Source of the DNA: Streptomyces abikoensis
GTDB lineage: Bacteria > Actinomycetota > Actinomycetes > Streptomycetales > Streptomycetaceae
NCBI RefSeq assembly: GCF_014648775.1
Contig: NZ_BMRT01000007.1
Span: 62,001-126,000 of the forward strand
Direction of reading: 5' to 3'
Length of the DNA: 64,000 nucleotides
Shown: positions 32,100 to 44,033 of the stretch, in pieces
Layout: each line of letters starts with the position of its first letter
How positions within the stretch are numbered: the stretch's first letter is position 1
Notes under the pieces: generated by a model
What the model was told of the DNA's origin: nothing
The model's database searches: none
The model's input: the letters and a program-made list of their open reading frames with translations, nothing else
Made by a program: the position numbers and the translations under genes

Positions 32100-32527
32100 T
32101 GGTGGCCACTGCCGCCGCTGCCGAAGGCGCCGCTGCTGCCGGGGTCCCATTTCTTCCGCTCCTCGGAGAGCTCCTCGGGGTGGGCGGGCGGGTTCTTCAT
32201 CTCATGCGGAAGGACACGCTCCCCGTCGGCCTCCGGGTGCAGCTCGTCCGGCTCGTGGTGCTCCGTGATGTACCCGACCGCCTCCTCGTCGTGGGCGTGC
32301 CCGGGGCCGTGGTTCGGCGAGGTGGGCCCCCGTTCGTACTCCTCCCGGGTCTGCCAGGCGCCCTGGCGGCGCTGCGGCTGGCTCGGCGGCGGGGGCTCCC
32401 GGTCGCGGACCCTCCGGCCGACGACGATGGCGCCGATCAGGATGGCGACGACGAAGAGCCCCACGATGAAGGGGGCGATCCCGCCGAGCTGAGGGGGAGC
32501 GGCGAAGTCCATGGGAACGGTACGCAT
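32096..32527 (-). CDS. DUF6479-like single-pass membrane protein
   Basis: A 143-residue protein: a short N-terminus, one transmembrane helix (about 16-38, IAPFIVGLFVVAILIGAIVVG), and an acidic, His/Pro/Glu-rich cytoplasmic tail ending in Gly/Ser/His. This matches a Streptomyces family of small tail-rich membrane proteins of unknown function (DUF6479-like). ATG 32527 lacks a good ribosome site; an internal ATG at residue 6 is possible. It lies upstream of the P450 on the same strand. Confidence 0.7.
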   Translation of the reverse strand: MRTVPMDFAAPPQLGGIAPFIVGLFVVAILIGAIVVGRRVRDREPPPPSQPQRRQGAWQTREEYERGPTSPNHGPGHAHDEEAVGYITEHHEPDELHPEADGERVLPHEMKNPPAHPEELSEERKKWDPGSSGAFGSGGSGHH

Positions 32528-32602
32528 GGGACTCGGGTACCCGTCGGCCGCCCCCTCAAGACCGCCACTGAGCCGAACGGGTGAGCGAGCGCCCCGTCCG
32601 CG

Positions 32603-33643
32603 CTACTCCGGGGCCCCGCCCCGGGCCTCCTCGGCGGCCCGGATCGCGTCACGGTACGTCCGCGCGGCGGCCCGCAGGGCGGTCTCCGGCTCGACGCCCG
32701 CCGCCTCCGCCCGTACCGCCAGGGCCAGCAGCTCGTAGCCGACGCCCTCCCCCTCCGGCAGGGCCACCGCCAGCCCCTCGTGGCGGGCCCGGGAGGCCAG
32801 CTTCGCGGCCAGCGCCAGGGCCGGCTGGCCCAGCGGCACGCCCTCGGTGACCGACTCCCGGCGCTTCTCGTCGGCCTTCGTCCGCATCCAGTGCGCCTTG
32901 ACCTCCTCCGGCGTCTCGGCGGACTCCTCCCCGAAGACGTGCGGGTGGCGGTGGATGAGCTTGTCGACGATCCCGGCGGCGACGTCGTCGACGGAGAACG
33001 GCTCGTCCGGGTCGTCCTGGGCGATCCGGGCGTGGAAGACGACCTGGAGCAGGACGTCGCCCAGCTCCTCCCGGAGCGCCTCCCTGTCACCGGTCTCGAT
33101 GGCCTCCAGGAGCTCGTACATCTCCTCCAGCCCGTACTTCGCCAGGTCCTCGTGGGTGCGGATCCCCGTCCACGGGCAGGACACCCGGATCCGGTCCATC
33201 ACCTGCACCAGGTCGAGCAGCCGGGCGCCGGGCAGGTCGTACGAGCCGGGGAGCAGCTCCAGCGCCGGCATCGACTCCCGGCCGGAGCCGGCCAGCCGGG
33301 CCAGGCCGTCGGTGAGGGCCGACTCGCCCTCGGCGGAGGTGAGCACCACGACGGTGCGCCCGCCCGCCGCGCAGTAGTCGACGAGCTCCCGCGCCGTCGG
33401 CGCCGCGTGCTCGACCACGACGCCGGCCTCCCCCAGATACGGCAGCTGGGGGTGGCCGGCGTCGGCGCACAGCACCCGGTCGGCGGCGCGCAGCGTCTGC
33501 CACGCCGGCCAGGACAGCAGACCGGGGGCGACCCGATGGCTGGTGGTCAGCAGGACGATACGGCCGAGGGGGTCGCCCCCGGGGGCGTCGGCGGGGGCGT
33601 CGGCGGGGGCGTTCGCGGGATCATTCGCACGGCGGTCAGTCAC
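32603..33643 (-). CDS. mazG: nucleoside triphosphate pyrophosphohydrolase MazG
   Basis: A 346-residue protein with an N-terminal tetrapyrrole-methylase-like region (about 25-140, RIVLLTTSHRVAPGLLSWPAW) as in actinobacterial MazG, and a C-terminal MazG domain (about 145-310) with CPWTGIRTHEDLAKYGLEE, the metal-binding EExYExxEAI and ELGDVLLQVVFHARIA helices, and HPHVFGEE. It hydrolyses NTPs and cleans the nucleotide pool. The N-terminus starts with a DAPADAPADA repeat made from 12-bp DNA repeats (33580-33616), so its exact length will vary among strains. GTG 33643 has a weak ribosome site. Confidence 0.88.
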   Translation of the reverse strand: MTDRRANDPANAPADAPADAPGGDPLGRIVLLTTSHRVAPGLLSWPAWQTLRAADRVLCADAGHPQLPYLGEAGVVVEHAAPTARELVDYCAAGGRTVVVLTSAEGESALTDGLARLAGSGRESMPALELLPGSYDLPGARLLDLVQVMDRIRVSCPWTGIRTHEDLAKYGLEEMYELLEAIETGDREALREELGDVLLQVVFHARIAQDDPDEPFSVDDVAAGIVDKLIHRHPHVFGEESAETPEEVKAHWMRTKADEKRRESVTEGVPLGQPALALAAKLASRARHEGLAVALPEGEGVGYELLALAVRAEAAGVEPETALRAAARTYRDAIRAAEEARGGAPE

Positions 33644-33690
33644 ACGGCCGAGCCTAGGCGCTCCGCTGGAAGCCCGGTACGTCAGTCAGC

Positions 33691-33740
33691 TGCGGGTGCG
33701 TCGTGGCTGGTCGCGCAGTTCCCCGCGCCCCTTACGGGGC
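33691..33740. repeat. dispersed intergenic element, family B copy 3
   Basis: TGCGGGTGCGTCGTGGCTGG followed by TCGCGCAGTTCCCCGCGCCCCTTACGGGGC. It is nearly identical to the copy at 36141 and lies directly after the stop of the SurA-like gene (minus strand), where the end hairpin can terminate transcription. Confidence 0.85.
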
Positions 33741-33741
33741 C

Positions 33742-34347
33742 TCAGGCCGGCTGTTCAGCTGCGCGCAGCCAGGGCTCCTGGACGGGCCGGGCCGTGCCGC
33801 GCTTGGCGTCCCACGTGCCGTAGCGCGGATTGACGTCGACGCGCAGGGCCTCGGACGTCTTCATCAGCGTGTCGACGGTGCGGGCCTGGCCGAGCTTCTT
33901 CTCCAGCTTGGCCCGGACGAGCCCGGCCGACAGCTCCTGGTCGACCTGGTCGGGGGCGATCCCCGCCGCGAGGAACCGGCTGTCGACCGCCGCCGCGCCA
34001 CCGAGCAGCTTCTCGACCTCCTCCCGGCGCTCCTGGAGCTCCCGCCGGGTGACGTCGACGCCGTTGTCCCGGCCGGCGGCCTCGATGACCCGGTACTGGA
34101 TCAGCCGCACCAGGGTGTCCTGGCTGAGCCGGGCGCTGCTCGCCAGCAGCTGCCGCCCCTGCGGCGCGGACCGTTGCGCCTCCCGCACGTCCTCCACCTG
34201 GCTCTGGAGCTGGGCGACCGTGATCCGGTCCTTGCCCACCACGGCGGCGGCACCGGGGTGCGGAGTGGATCCGCAGCCGGTGAGCAGGGGCGCGGCGGCG
34301 AGCAGCCCGGCGGCGGAGACGGAGAGCGCTGTCCTGCGGCGGATCAT
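33742..34347 (-). CDS. SurA N-terminal-domain-like lipoprotein
   Basis: A 201-residue lipoprotein: signal peptide with lipobox LLTGC (lipidated Cys near residue 25), then a SurA-like N-terminal chaperone region (about 30-140: AAVVGKDRITVAQLQSQVEDV, LSQDTLVRLIQYRVIEAAGRDNGVDVTRRELQER). No peptidyl-prolyl isomerase domain follows, so it probably acts as a holdase for exported proteins. The ATG at 34347 follows GGGAGG at 4 bases. Its position next to mazG and mfd matches S. coelicolor. Confidence 0.85.
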   Translation of the reverse strand: MIRRRTALSVSAAGLLAAAPLLTGCGSTPHPGAAAVVGKDRITVAQLQSQVEDVREAQRSAPQGRQLLASSARLSQDTLVRLIQYRVIEAAGRDNGVDVTRRELQERREEVEKLLGGAAAVDSRFLAAGIAPDQVDQELSAGLVRAKLEKKLGQARTVDTLMKTSEALRVDVNPRYGTWDAKRGTARPVQEPWLRAAEQPA

Positions 34348-34671
34348 GAAGCCTCCCGGCGACGAAAGATCGTGCGGCATACGTGGGCAGGGGCGTTGAG
34401 CAGGGGCGGGGCGGACCCCGCGACGTGCGGTCCATCGGCCTGGCGTTGATCGATGGTAGGCAGTCCGCGTGGCCCGAGCCACTGATTCGGCCAACGATTC
34501 GCGGTCCGCCGGGATGCGCGAACGATCCCGGCGCGCGACGGCATCGTGACGCCCGCCGCCGAGGACGCATACTTCAAGACCAGCGGAGCGCACGGACCGC
34601 AAGAAACCCGGCTGAAGCCGGCCAAGGGGCCCGAAGGCCCCGTTGACGAGCAGGAAGAGAGAGGACCGCCC
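34348..34671. other. 324-bp divergent promoter region
   Basis: Lies between the SurA-like lipoprotein and the DUF2079 gene. Near its right end is a small hairpin (GGGGCC-CGAA-GGCCCC around 34625-34641). The open frame crossing it is upstream extension of the DUF2079 frame without a ribosome site. No other element could be fixed. Confidence 0.4.
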
Positions 34672-36126
34672 ATGGACTCGGCCACCGCCGACGTGTCGGC
34701 AGCAGGCCACAGCCCGGCCGAGGCCGCACCAGCCGGCCGCCGCCCCCTGTCCGCCCGGCTGCGCGCACCGGGACTGGACCCCTACTGGCTGGGCGCCGTC
34801 CTGTTCGTCCTCTACACCATCCTGTCGGTCAGCCGTCATCTGCGGATGCTCACCATGTCCTGGGACCTGGGCATCTTCGAGCAGGCGATACGCGCCTACG
34901 CCCACTTCCGGGCGCCGATAGCCGACCTCAAGGGCCCCGGCACCAACATCCTCGGCGACCACTTCAGCCCCGTCACCGCGCTGATCGCCCCGCTCTACCG
35001 CGTCTTCCCCACGCCCATCACCCTGCTCGTGGTCCAGGCCGCGCTGTTCGCGCTGTCGGCCGTGCCCGTCACCCGGCTCGCCGCCCACCTCCTCGGCCGC
35101 GGCCGGGGCCTCGCCATCGGCATCGCCTACGGCCTGTCCTGGGGAGTCCAGCGCGCCGTCGACTTCGACTTCCACGAGATCGCCTTCGCCATGCCGCTGC
35201 TGGCCTTCTCCCTGGAGGCGCTGGTCCGCCGGCGGTGGACGGCCGCGGTGCTCTGGGCCGCGCCCCTGGTCCTGGTCAAGGAGGACCTCGGCGTCACGAT
35301 CGCGACCATCGGCGCGGTGATCATCGTCCGGCTGCGCGGCACGGGCCGCGACCCCCGGGCCACGGCCCTGGCCACCGGACTGGTCACCTTCGGGCTCGCG
35401 GCCACCGCCCTCGCCCTCGGCGTGATCATCCCCGGCTTCAACAGCAGCGGTTCCTACGACTACTGGAACAAGCTCAGCGGCGACGCCGGGCCCGCCCCCA
35501 CCATCCCCTTCGACACCGCCGTGCGCACCCTGGCGTGGACCCTGCTGCCCACCACCGGGCTGCTGGCCCTGCGCTCACCGGTGCTGCTCGTCGCCCTGCC
35601 CACCCTCGGCTGGCGGTTCGTCTCCCACGACGACCACTTCTGGGGCACCGACTGGCACTACAGCGCCGTCCTGATGCCCATCGTCTTCATCGCCCTCACC
35701 GACGCGCTCGCCAAGGCGCGCGCCACCGGCCGGCCGTGGCTGCGCCGCTACGCCCACCAGCTGCCCGCGGCCGTCCTCGCCGCCGCCCTCGCGCTCACCG
35801 CGTCCCTGCCGCTGTACTCCCTGACCATGCCGGACACCTACCGGATACCCGAGAGCGTCAAGGCCACGGAACGCCTCTTCGACCGGATCCCCGACAACGC
35901 CACCGTCGAGGCCGACATCACCCCCATAAGCCGGCTCGTCCACCGCTGCCGGGTCTTCTGGATAGGCGGCACCCAGGGCATCGTCCCCGACTACATCGCG
36001 CTGCGCGTCGGCGACGGCAGGACCGCGAACGACTTGGTCCAGGACGCGCGGACCCGGCATCCGGGGGCCGCGTTCGCCGTGCTCGGCACGGAGAGCGGCT
36101 TCGCCGTTCTGCGGCACGTCGGGTAG
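34672..36126 (+). CDS. DUF2079 polytopic membrane protein
   Basis: A 484-residue integral membrane protein with about 9-10 transmembrane helices after a 40-residue soluble start. DUF2079 is a GT-C-like membrane family of unknown function. MSWDLGIFEQAIRAY and GTNILGDHFSPVTALIAPLYR are its hallmarks (Asp/Glu and HFSP lie in extracytoplasmic loops as in GT-C glycosyltransferases), with the later DFDFHEIAFAMPL segment and HDDHFWGTDWHYS. The ATG at 34672 follows GAGAGG at about 7 bases. It converges on mfd with a family B element between. A glycosyl-transfer role is possible but unproven. Confidence 0.88.
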   Translation: MDSATADVSAAGHSPAEAAPAGRRPLSARLRAPGLDPYWLGAVLFVLYTILSVSRHLRMLTMSWDLGIFEQAIRAYAHFRAPIADLKGPGTNILGDHFSPVTALIAPLYRVFPTPITLLVVQAALFALSAVPVTRLAAHLLGRGRGLAIGIAYGLSWGVQRAVDFDFHEIAFAMPLLAFSLEALVRRRWTAAVLWAAPLVLVKEDLGVTIATIGAVIIVRLRGTGRDPRATALATGLVTFGLAATALALGVIIPGFNSSGSYDYWNKLSGDAGPAPTIPFDTAVRTLAWTLLPTTGLLALRSPVLLVALPTLGWRFVSHDDHFWGTDWHYSAVLMPIVFIALTDALAKARATGRPWLRRYAHQLPAAVLAAALALTASLPLYSLTMPDTYRIPESVKATERLFDRIPDNATVEADITPISRLVHRCRVFWIGGTQGIVPDYIALRVGDGRTANDLVQDARTRHPGAAFAVLGTESGFAVLRHVG

Positions 36127-36140
36127 ACCGGTACGTCACC

Positions 36141-36190
36141 TGCGGGTGCGTCGTGGCTGGGCGCGCAGTTCCCCGCGCCCCTTACGGGGC
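36141..36190. repeat. dispersed intergenic element, family B copy 4
   Basis: TGCGGGTGCGTCGTGGCTGG followed by GCGCGCAGTTCCCCGCGCCCCTTACGGGGC, differing from the copy at 33691 by one base, then three further GGGGC-type repeats. It lies between the convergent DUF2079 and mfd genes. Confidence 0.85.
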
Positions 36191-36219
36191 GCCCCCTTTG
36201 GGGCGCCCCTTTTGGGGCC

Positions 36220-39750
<3,531 letters not shown>

Positions 39751-39867
39751 GAAGTGCATCCCGTCCCGGGGGTGGACAACGCGACTAGCCCGACGCGGGC
39801 TGTGCGGGCCTGTGCCGGGGGCTTCCAGCCTACGACGGGGCACCGACAGGCGCCGGGCGTCCCGGGC

Positions 39868-39933
39868 GGGGGCGGTTCCGGCACCGCCGGGCCCCCCGGC
39901 GGGGGCGGTTCCGGCACCGCCGGGCCCCCCGGC
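39868..39933. repeat. 33-bp perfect tandem duplication
   Basis: Two identical units beginning GGGGGCGGTTCCGGCACCGC. A partial third look-alike (GGCGGGGGTGGTTCGGCACCGCCGGG) occurs near 62950, next to the family A copy at 63013, so the unit travels with that element. Confidence 0.75.
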
Positions 39934-39962
39934 GGGGGGCTGCTCGCCGTCGCGGCGGGGGG

Positions 39963-40125
39963 ATGCCCCGGTCCCGCCCTTTCACCGTTTCCGGGGGCTG
40001 CGCCCCCGACCCCAGGGAGGGTGGCGGGTTTCCGGGGGCGGGGTGCCCCCGAGCCCGCCCCGGTTCGGGGGGCTGGGGGCTGGGGGCTTGCCCCCAGGAA
40101 ACGGGAAGGGGCGGGACCGGGGCAC
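39963..40125. repeat. dispersed palindromic element, family A copy 2
   Basis: Starts GCCCCGGTCCCGCCCTTTCA and ends with the imperfect complement GGAAGGGGCGGGACCGGGGC; between them are several G-rich/C-rich hairpins (GGGGGCTGCGCCCCC, GGGGGCTTGCCCCC). The same ends flank the copies at 1771 and 63013. Confidence 0.75.
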
Positions 40126-40153
40126 CCCACCCCGCCGCGACGGCGAACGGCGA

Positions 40154-40192
40154 ACGGCCCGGACTCGCACCCCCGTGGCGCGTCCGGGCCGT
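40154..40192 (-). terminator. terminator of the second ABC operon
   Basis: ACGGCCCGGAC (40154-40164) pairs exactly with GTCCGGGCCGT (40182-40192), 26 bp past the permease stop. Confidence 0.7.
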
Positions 40193-40217
40193 CGTTCCCC
40201 TGCGGGTGGCAGCCTGG

Positions 40218-42788
40218 CTAATCCGTCGCGATCGCCCGCAGGACGTTCATCCGCCCCGCCCGGAACGCCGGGATGAGCGCGGAGAGCAGGCCCACGACCG
40301 CCGAGCCGAGGAAGACCGTGGTGATCGTCGGCCAGGGGATGTCCAGCACGCCCAGGCCCTGCGTGGCCAGGAGTCGCTGGGAGGTGGTGCCCCAGGCCAT
40401 GCCCAGGCCCAGGCCGAGGAGGGCACCGAAGAGGGCGATGACCACCGACTCCAGGCGGATCATGCGGCGCAGCTGGCGGCGGGAGAAGCCGATGGCGCGC
40501 AGCAGGCCGATCTCGCGGGTGCGTTCGACGACCGACAGGGCGAGGGTGTTCACGACGCCCAGGACGGCGACGATGATCGCGAGGGCCAGCAGGCCGTAGA
40601 TCATGTTGAGGAGCTGGCCGACCTGGTCCTGGATGAGCTTCTTGTAGTCGGCCTGGTCGCGGACCTTGATCTGCGGGTAGTCGGCGACGGCGGCCTTGAG
40701 GGAGGCGGCCGCGTCCTTCGCGTGGCCGTCGGTGGCCTTGGCGAGGATCAGCATGTCCAGCGGCATCCTGTCCGCCGGCAGGTACTGCCGGGCGGTGTCG
40801 AGGCCGATGAACATGCCGCCCTTGTTGATGCTGGTGTCGTCGGAGGTGATGGCCTTGACCTGGAGGCGGGCCTCGCGGGCGCCGGTCATGGTGACGGTCA
40901 GCCGGTCGCCGAGCTTGATCCCGTGGTCCTTGGCGAAGCCCTCGGGGACGGTCATGGCGTCCTTGCCCCAGGCGTCCGCGAAGGTGCCCTGGACGGTCTC
41001 CGTGCGGAGGTCGTCGCCGTAGGTGGGCTCGGAGGCGTTCAGACCTTCGGTGACGGACGTGCCGTCGGGGAGGGCGAGCTTGGCCTTGACCGTGGTGATG
41101 GTCGTGAAGTGGGCGATCCCGGAGGCCCGGCGGACGGCCTTGCTCTGGGCCGGGGTCAGCGGCCCGTTGTCGCTCTGGACGATGAAGTCCGCGCCGACGG
41201 ACTTGTCGAGCTGGTCCGTGGCCGAGGCGACCATGGAGGAGCCGACCACCGACAGGGCGGCGACCAGCGCGAGCCCGATCATCAGGGCGGAGGCGGTGGC
41301 GCCGGTGCGGCGCGGGTTGCGCAGGGCGTTGCGTTCGGCGAGCCGGCCGACGGGCCCGAAGACCCGCAGGACGACGGCGCTCAGCACGCGGACCACGAAG
41401 CCGGCCAGCAGCGGCCCGACGACCACGAGGCCGACGAGGGTGAGGAGGACGCCCAGCCCCAGCAGGCCCGAGCCGGCCGAGGGGGTGTCCGCGTTCGCGG
41501 CGGCCAGCAGCGCGGCGCCGCCGGCGGCCGAGACGACGAGTCCCACGACGGCCCGGACCGTGCCGGCCTTGCCGTCGGCGGGGGTGCCCGCGTCGCGCAG
41601 GGCGGCGATCGGGGAGATCTTCCCGGCCCGCCGGGCGGGCAGGAACGCGGCCAGCACGGTGACGACGACGCCGAGGGCCAGGCCCACGACGGGCGTGGTG
41701 GCCTTGACGGTGAGTTCGGAGGTGTCGAGGTTCATGCCCGTGGAGCCCATGAGCTCCATCAGCCCCACGGCCAGGGCGATGCCGCCGCCGATGCCGAGGA
41801 CCGAGCCGACGACGCCGAGGAGGACCGCTTCCACCAGCACGGACCGCAGGACCTGCGAGCGGCCGGCGCCGATGGCCCGCATCAGGCCGATCTCGCGGGT
41901 GCGCTGGGCGACGAGCATGGAGAAGGTGTTGACGATGAGGAAGACGCCCACGAGGACGGCGATGCCGGCGAAGCCCAGCAGCGCGTACTTCATGACGTCG
42001 AGGACGGAGCCGATGTCCTTCTTGTTCTCCGCCTTGCTCTCGGCGGCGGTCCGGATCGCGTAGCCCGCGGCGTCCTTGCCGAGGGCGGCGGTGACGTTCC
42101 GCTTGAGCTGCTCGTCGCTGACGCCGGGGGCGGCGGTCAGCCCGTAGCCGCTGAAGGCGCTGTCGCCGCCGAGCAGCCGGGCCTGGGCGGTGGGGGTGTC
42201 GAAGTAGAGGACGGCCGCGCCCGGGTTGGTCGTCTTGTACGTGGCGATGCCGACGATCGTCACGGAGAAGTCGCCCGGCGCCGCCATCACGCGGATCCTG
42301 TCGCCCGGCTTCAGGCCGTGCTTGGCGGCCGTGTCGGCGTCCAGGACGGTCTCGCCGGGGCCGTGCGGCTCGTGGCCGCTGGTGATGTCGACGGACTTCT
42401 TCTGGCTCTCGTCCCAGTTGGTGCCGACGGTGGGGGCGCCGGACTCGGGGCTGATGCTCTTGTTCTTCGCGTCGGCCGCGGTGATCTGCCGGCTGGTGGC
42501 CTGCGGCTCGACCTTGGCGACACCGGTCACCTCGGTGAGGCGGGACGCCAGGGACGCGGGGACGGTCTCCGGCCGGCCGGTCTCCTGCGCGTCGTCGTCC
42601 TTCTTGGGGGAGACGCTGACGTCGGAGGCGGTGGAGGCGAAGAGCTTGTCGAACGTGGCGTTCATGGTGTCGGTGAAGACGAGCGTGCCGCACACGAACG
42701 CCACCGACAGCAGGACGGCGACGGCGGAGAGCGCCATGCGTCCCTTGTGCGCGAGAACGTTGCGCAGGGAGGTCTTGAGGACGGTCAC
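40218..42788 (-). CDS. FtsX-like ABC transporter permease
   Basis: An 856-residue permease with the MacB/FtsX plan: N-terminal helix, extracytoplasmic domain, FtsX domain 1 (about 250-400), second helix group and extracytoplasmic domain, and FtsX domain 2 at the C-terminus with VVNTLALSVVERTREIGLLR. It has the same layout as the permease at 13603. Its GTG start overlaps the end of the ATPase gene by 4 bp, so the two are translated together. Probably moves a lipid, lipopeptide or signal, or works on the cell wall; substrate unknown. Confidence 0.9.
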   Translation of the reverse strand: MTVLKTSLRNVLAHKGRMALSAVAVLLSVAFVCGTLVFTDTMNATFDKLFASTASDVSVSPKKDDDAQETGRPETVPASLASRLTEVTGVAKVEPQATSRQITAADAKNKSISPESGAPTVGTNWDESQKKSVDITSGHEPHGPGETVLDADTAAKHGLKPGDRIRVMAAPGDFSVTIVGIATYKTTNPGAAVLYFDTPTAQARLLGGDSAFSGYGLTAAPGVSDEQLKRNVTAALGKDAAGYAIRTAAESKAENKKDIGSVLDVMKYALLGFAGIAVLVGVFLIVNTFSMLVAQRTREIGLMRAIGAGRSQVLRSVLVEAVLLGVVGSVLGIGGGIALAVGLMELMGSTGMNLDTSELTVKATTPVVGLALGVVVTVLAAFLPARRAGKISPIAALRDAGTPADGKAGTVRAVVGLVVSAAGGAALLAAANADTPSAGSGLLGLGVLLTLVGLVVVGPLLAGFVVRVLSAVVLRVFGPVGRLAERNALRNPRRTGATASALMIGLALVAALSVVGSSMVASATDQLDKSVGADFIVQSDNGPLTPAQSKAVRRASGIAHFTTITTVKAKLALPDGTSVTEGLNASEPTYGDDLRTETVQGTFADAWGKDAMTVPEGFAKDHGIKLGDRLTVTMTGAREARLQVKAITSDDTSINKGGMFIGLDTARQYLPADRMPLDMLILAKATDGHAKDAAASLKAAVADYPQIKVRDQADYKKLIQDQVGQLLNMIYGLLALAIIVAVLGVVNTLALSVVERTREIGLLRAIGFSRRQLRRMIRLESVVIALFGALLGLGLGMAWGTTSQRLLATQGLGVLDIPWPTITTVFLGSAVVGLLSALIPAFRAGRMNVLRAIATD

Positions 42789-43573
42789 GACACCCGCCCA
42801 CGGGCGTCGAAACGCTTCATGCGCTCGAAGACGGCTTCGGCGGTCGGGCTGTGCATCTCGTCGACGATGCGGCCGTCGGCCAAGTAGAGGACGCGGTCCG
42901 CGTAGGAGGCGGCGACGGCGTCGTGGGTCACCATGACGATGGTCTGCCCCAGTTCGTCCACCGAGCGGCGGAGGAAGCCGAGGACCTCGGCGCCGGAGCG
43001 GGAGTCGAGGTTGCCGGTGGGCTCGTCACCGAAGATGATCTCCGGCCGGGCGGCGAGGGCACGGGCCACGGCGACGCGCTGCTGCTGACCGCCGGAGAGC
43101 TGGTTCGGGCGGTGCTTGAGCCGCCCGGACAGACCGACGGTGTCGACGACCCTCTCCAGCCACTGCTGGTCGGGCTTGCGGCCGGCGATGTCCATGGGGA
43201 GCGTGATGTTCTCCAGGGCGTTGAGCGTCGGCAGGAGATTGAACGCCTGGAAGATGAAGCCGATCCGGTCCCGGCGCAGCCGCGTCAGGTGCTTGTCCTT
43301 GAGCCCCGTGATCTCGGAGTCGTCGATGAATATCTGTCCCGACGTCACCGTGTCGAGGCCGGCCAGGCAGTGCATCAGCGTGGACTTGCCGGAGCCCGAC
43401 GGGCCCATGATGGCCGTGAACCGGCCACGGTCGATGTCCACGTCCACGTGGTCGAGGGCGACGACCCGGGTCTCCCCGGACCCGTACGCCTTGACGACCT
43501 GCCGGGCCCTCGCCGCGACGGCCGCTCGACCTCCGGTGCCCCCGGCCTTGGGAATGGATACAGCGGTTGTCAC
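42785..43573 (-). CDS. ABC transporter ATP-binding protein (MacB/LolD-like)
   Basis: A 262-residue ATPase with intact Walker A GPSGSGKST (about 57-65), IGFIFQAFNLLP Q-loop, signature LSGGQQQRVAVARAL, Walker B IIFGDEPTGNLD and H-loop VTHD. It is strikingly similar to the ATPase at 12781 over its whole length; the main differences are in the first 30 residues. GTG 43573 follows GGAGAACCGCACC. It is the first gene of a coupled pair with the permease at 40218. Confidence 0.92.
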   Translation of the reverse strand: MTTAVSIPKAGGTGGRAAVAARARQVVKAYGSGETRVVALDHVDVDIDRGRFTAIMGPSGSGKSTLMHCLAGLDTVTSGQIFIDDSEITGLKDKHLTRLRRDRIGFIFQAFNLLPTLNALENITLPMDIAGRKPDQQWLERVVDTVGLSGRLKHRPNQLSGGQQQRVAVARALAARPEIIFGDEPTGNLDSRSGAEVLGFLRRSVDELGQTIVMVTHDAVAASYADRVLYLADGRIVDEMHSPTAEAVFERMKRFDARGRVS

Positions 43574-44033
43574 GGTGCGGTTCTCCTATGAGCTCATGCG
43601 GGGGCCCCGGCGCGGGGCGTTGTAACGGGTTCAAGGGTGCTGGCCGACGCGGGCCGCGGCGATGGTGCCAATCCGTCTCTCGGTGGTGGGGACAACCCCA
43701 CCCCGGCACTGTGGCCGCCCCTAGAAATCTAGGCACTGGCCGGGCCCCGCTCCTCCTCCTGCGGTACGAACCGGAGGGAGGAGAACGTACGGCGGACCCC
43801 CTAGGGGTTGGCGGGGCCGACCCTGACGGAAGCCGGAGATCCGCTACGTTCCGAGGCGGAACTGTCCACTCCGGAAGGTCACTTGCGGAGGAAGGGCGGG
43901 CGAAGAATCTGTGAAGCCAGTCCCCGGACAAGACAACTGCGGCCACTGGGAATTAGTGTTCGGGTCTATGGCCGAGGGGGGAGACGGGCGACCCCCTTCA
44001 CACGGCCGCCGGTCTCCCGAGGAAGCAGCCTCC
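43574..44033. other. 460-bp divergent promoter region
   Basis: Lies between the ABC operon and the lytic transglycosylase. It contains the palindrome CCTAGA-AA-TCTAGG (43720-43733), a candidate binding site. The open frame entering the transglycosylase from 43911 has no ribosome site. No gene is seen. Confidence 0.45.
43720..43733. promoter_or_regulatory. short palindrome, possible operator
   Basis: CCTAGA-AA-TCTAGG, 6-bp perfect arms, AT-rich against its surroundings. It lies 147 bp upstream of the ABC ATPase and 301 bp upstream of the transglycosylase. No matching regulator is known to me. Confidence 0.3.

Larger units (their letters stand above)
39751..40217. other. 467-bp region between the ABC operon and mfd
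   Basis: Repeat-rich, without a gene. It holds two exact tandem copies of a 33-bp unit (39868-39900 and 39901-39933), then dispersed element family A (39963-40125), then the hairpin of the upstream ABC operon at 40154-40192. The mfd promoter should lie at 39751-39860. Confidence 0.6.

Noticed and set aside
39868..39933. CRISPR-like repeat
   Set aside because: Only two directly adjacent 33-bp units without spacers and no cas gene in the window; a simple tandem duplication.
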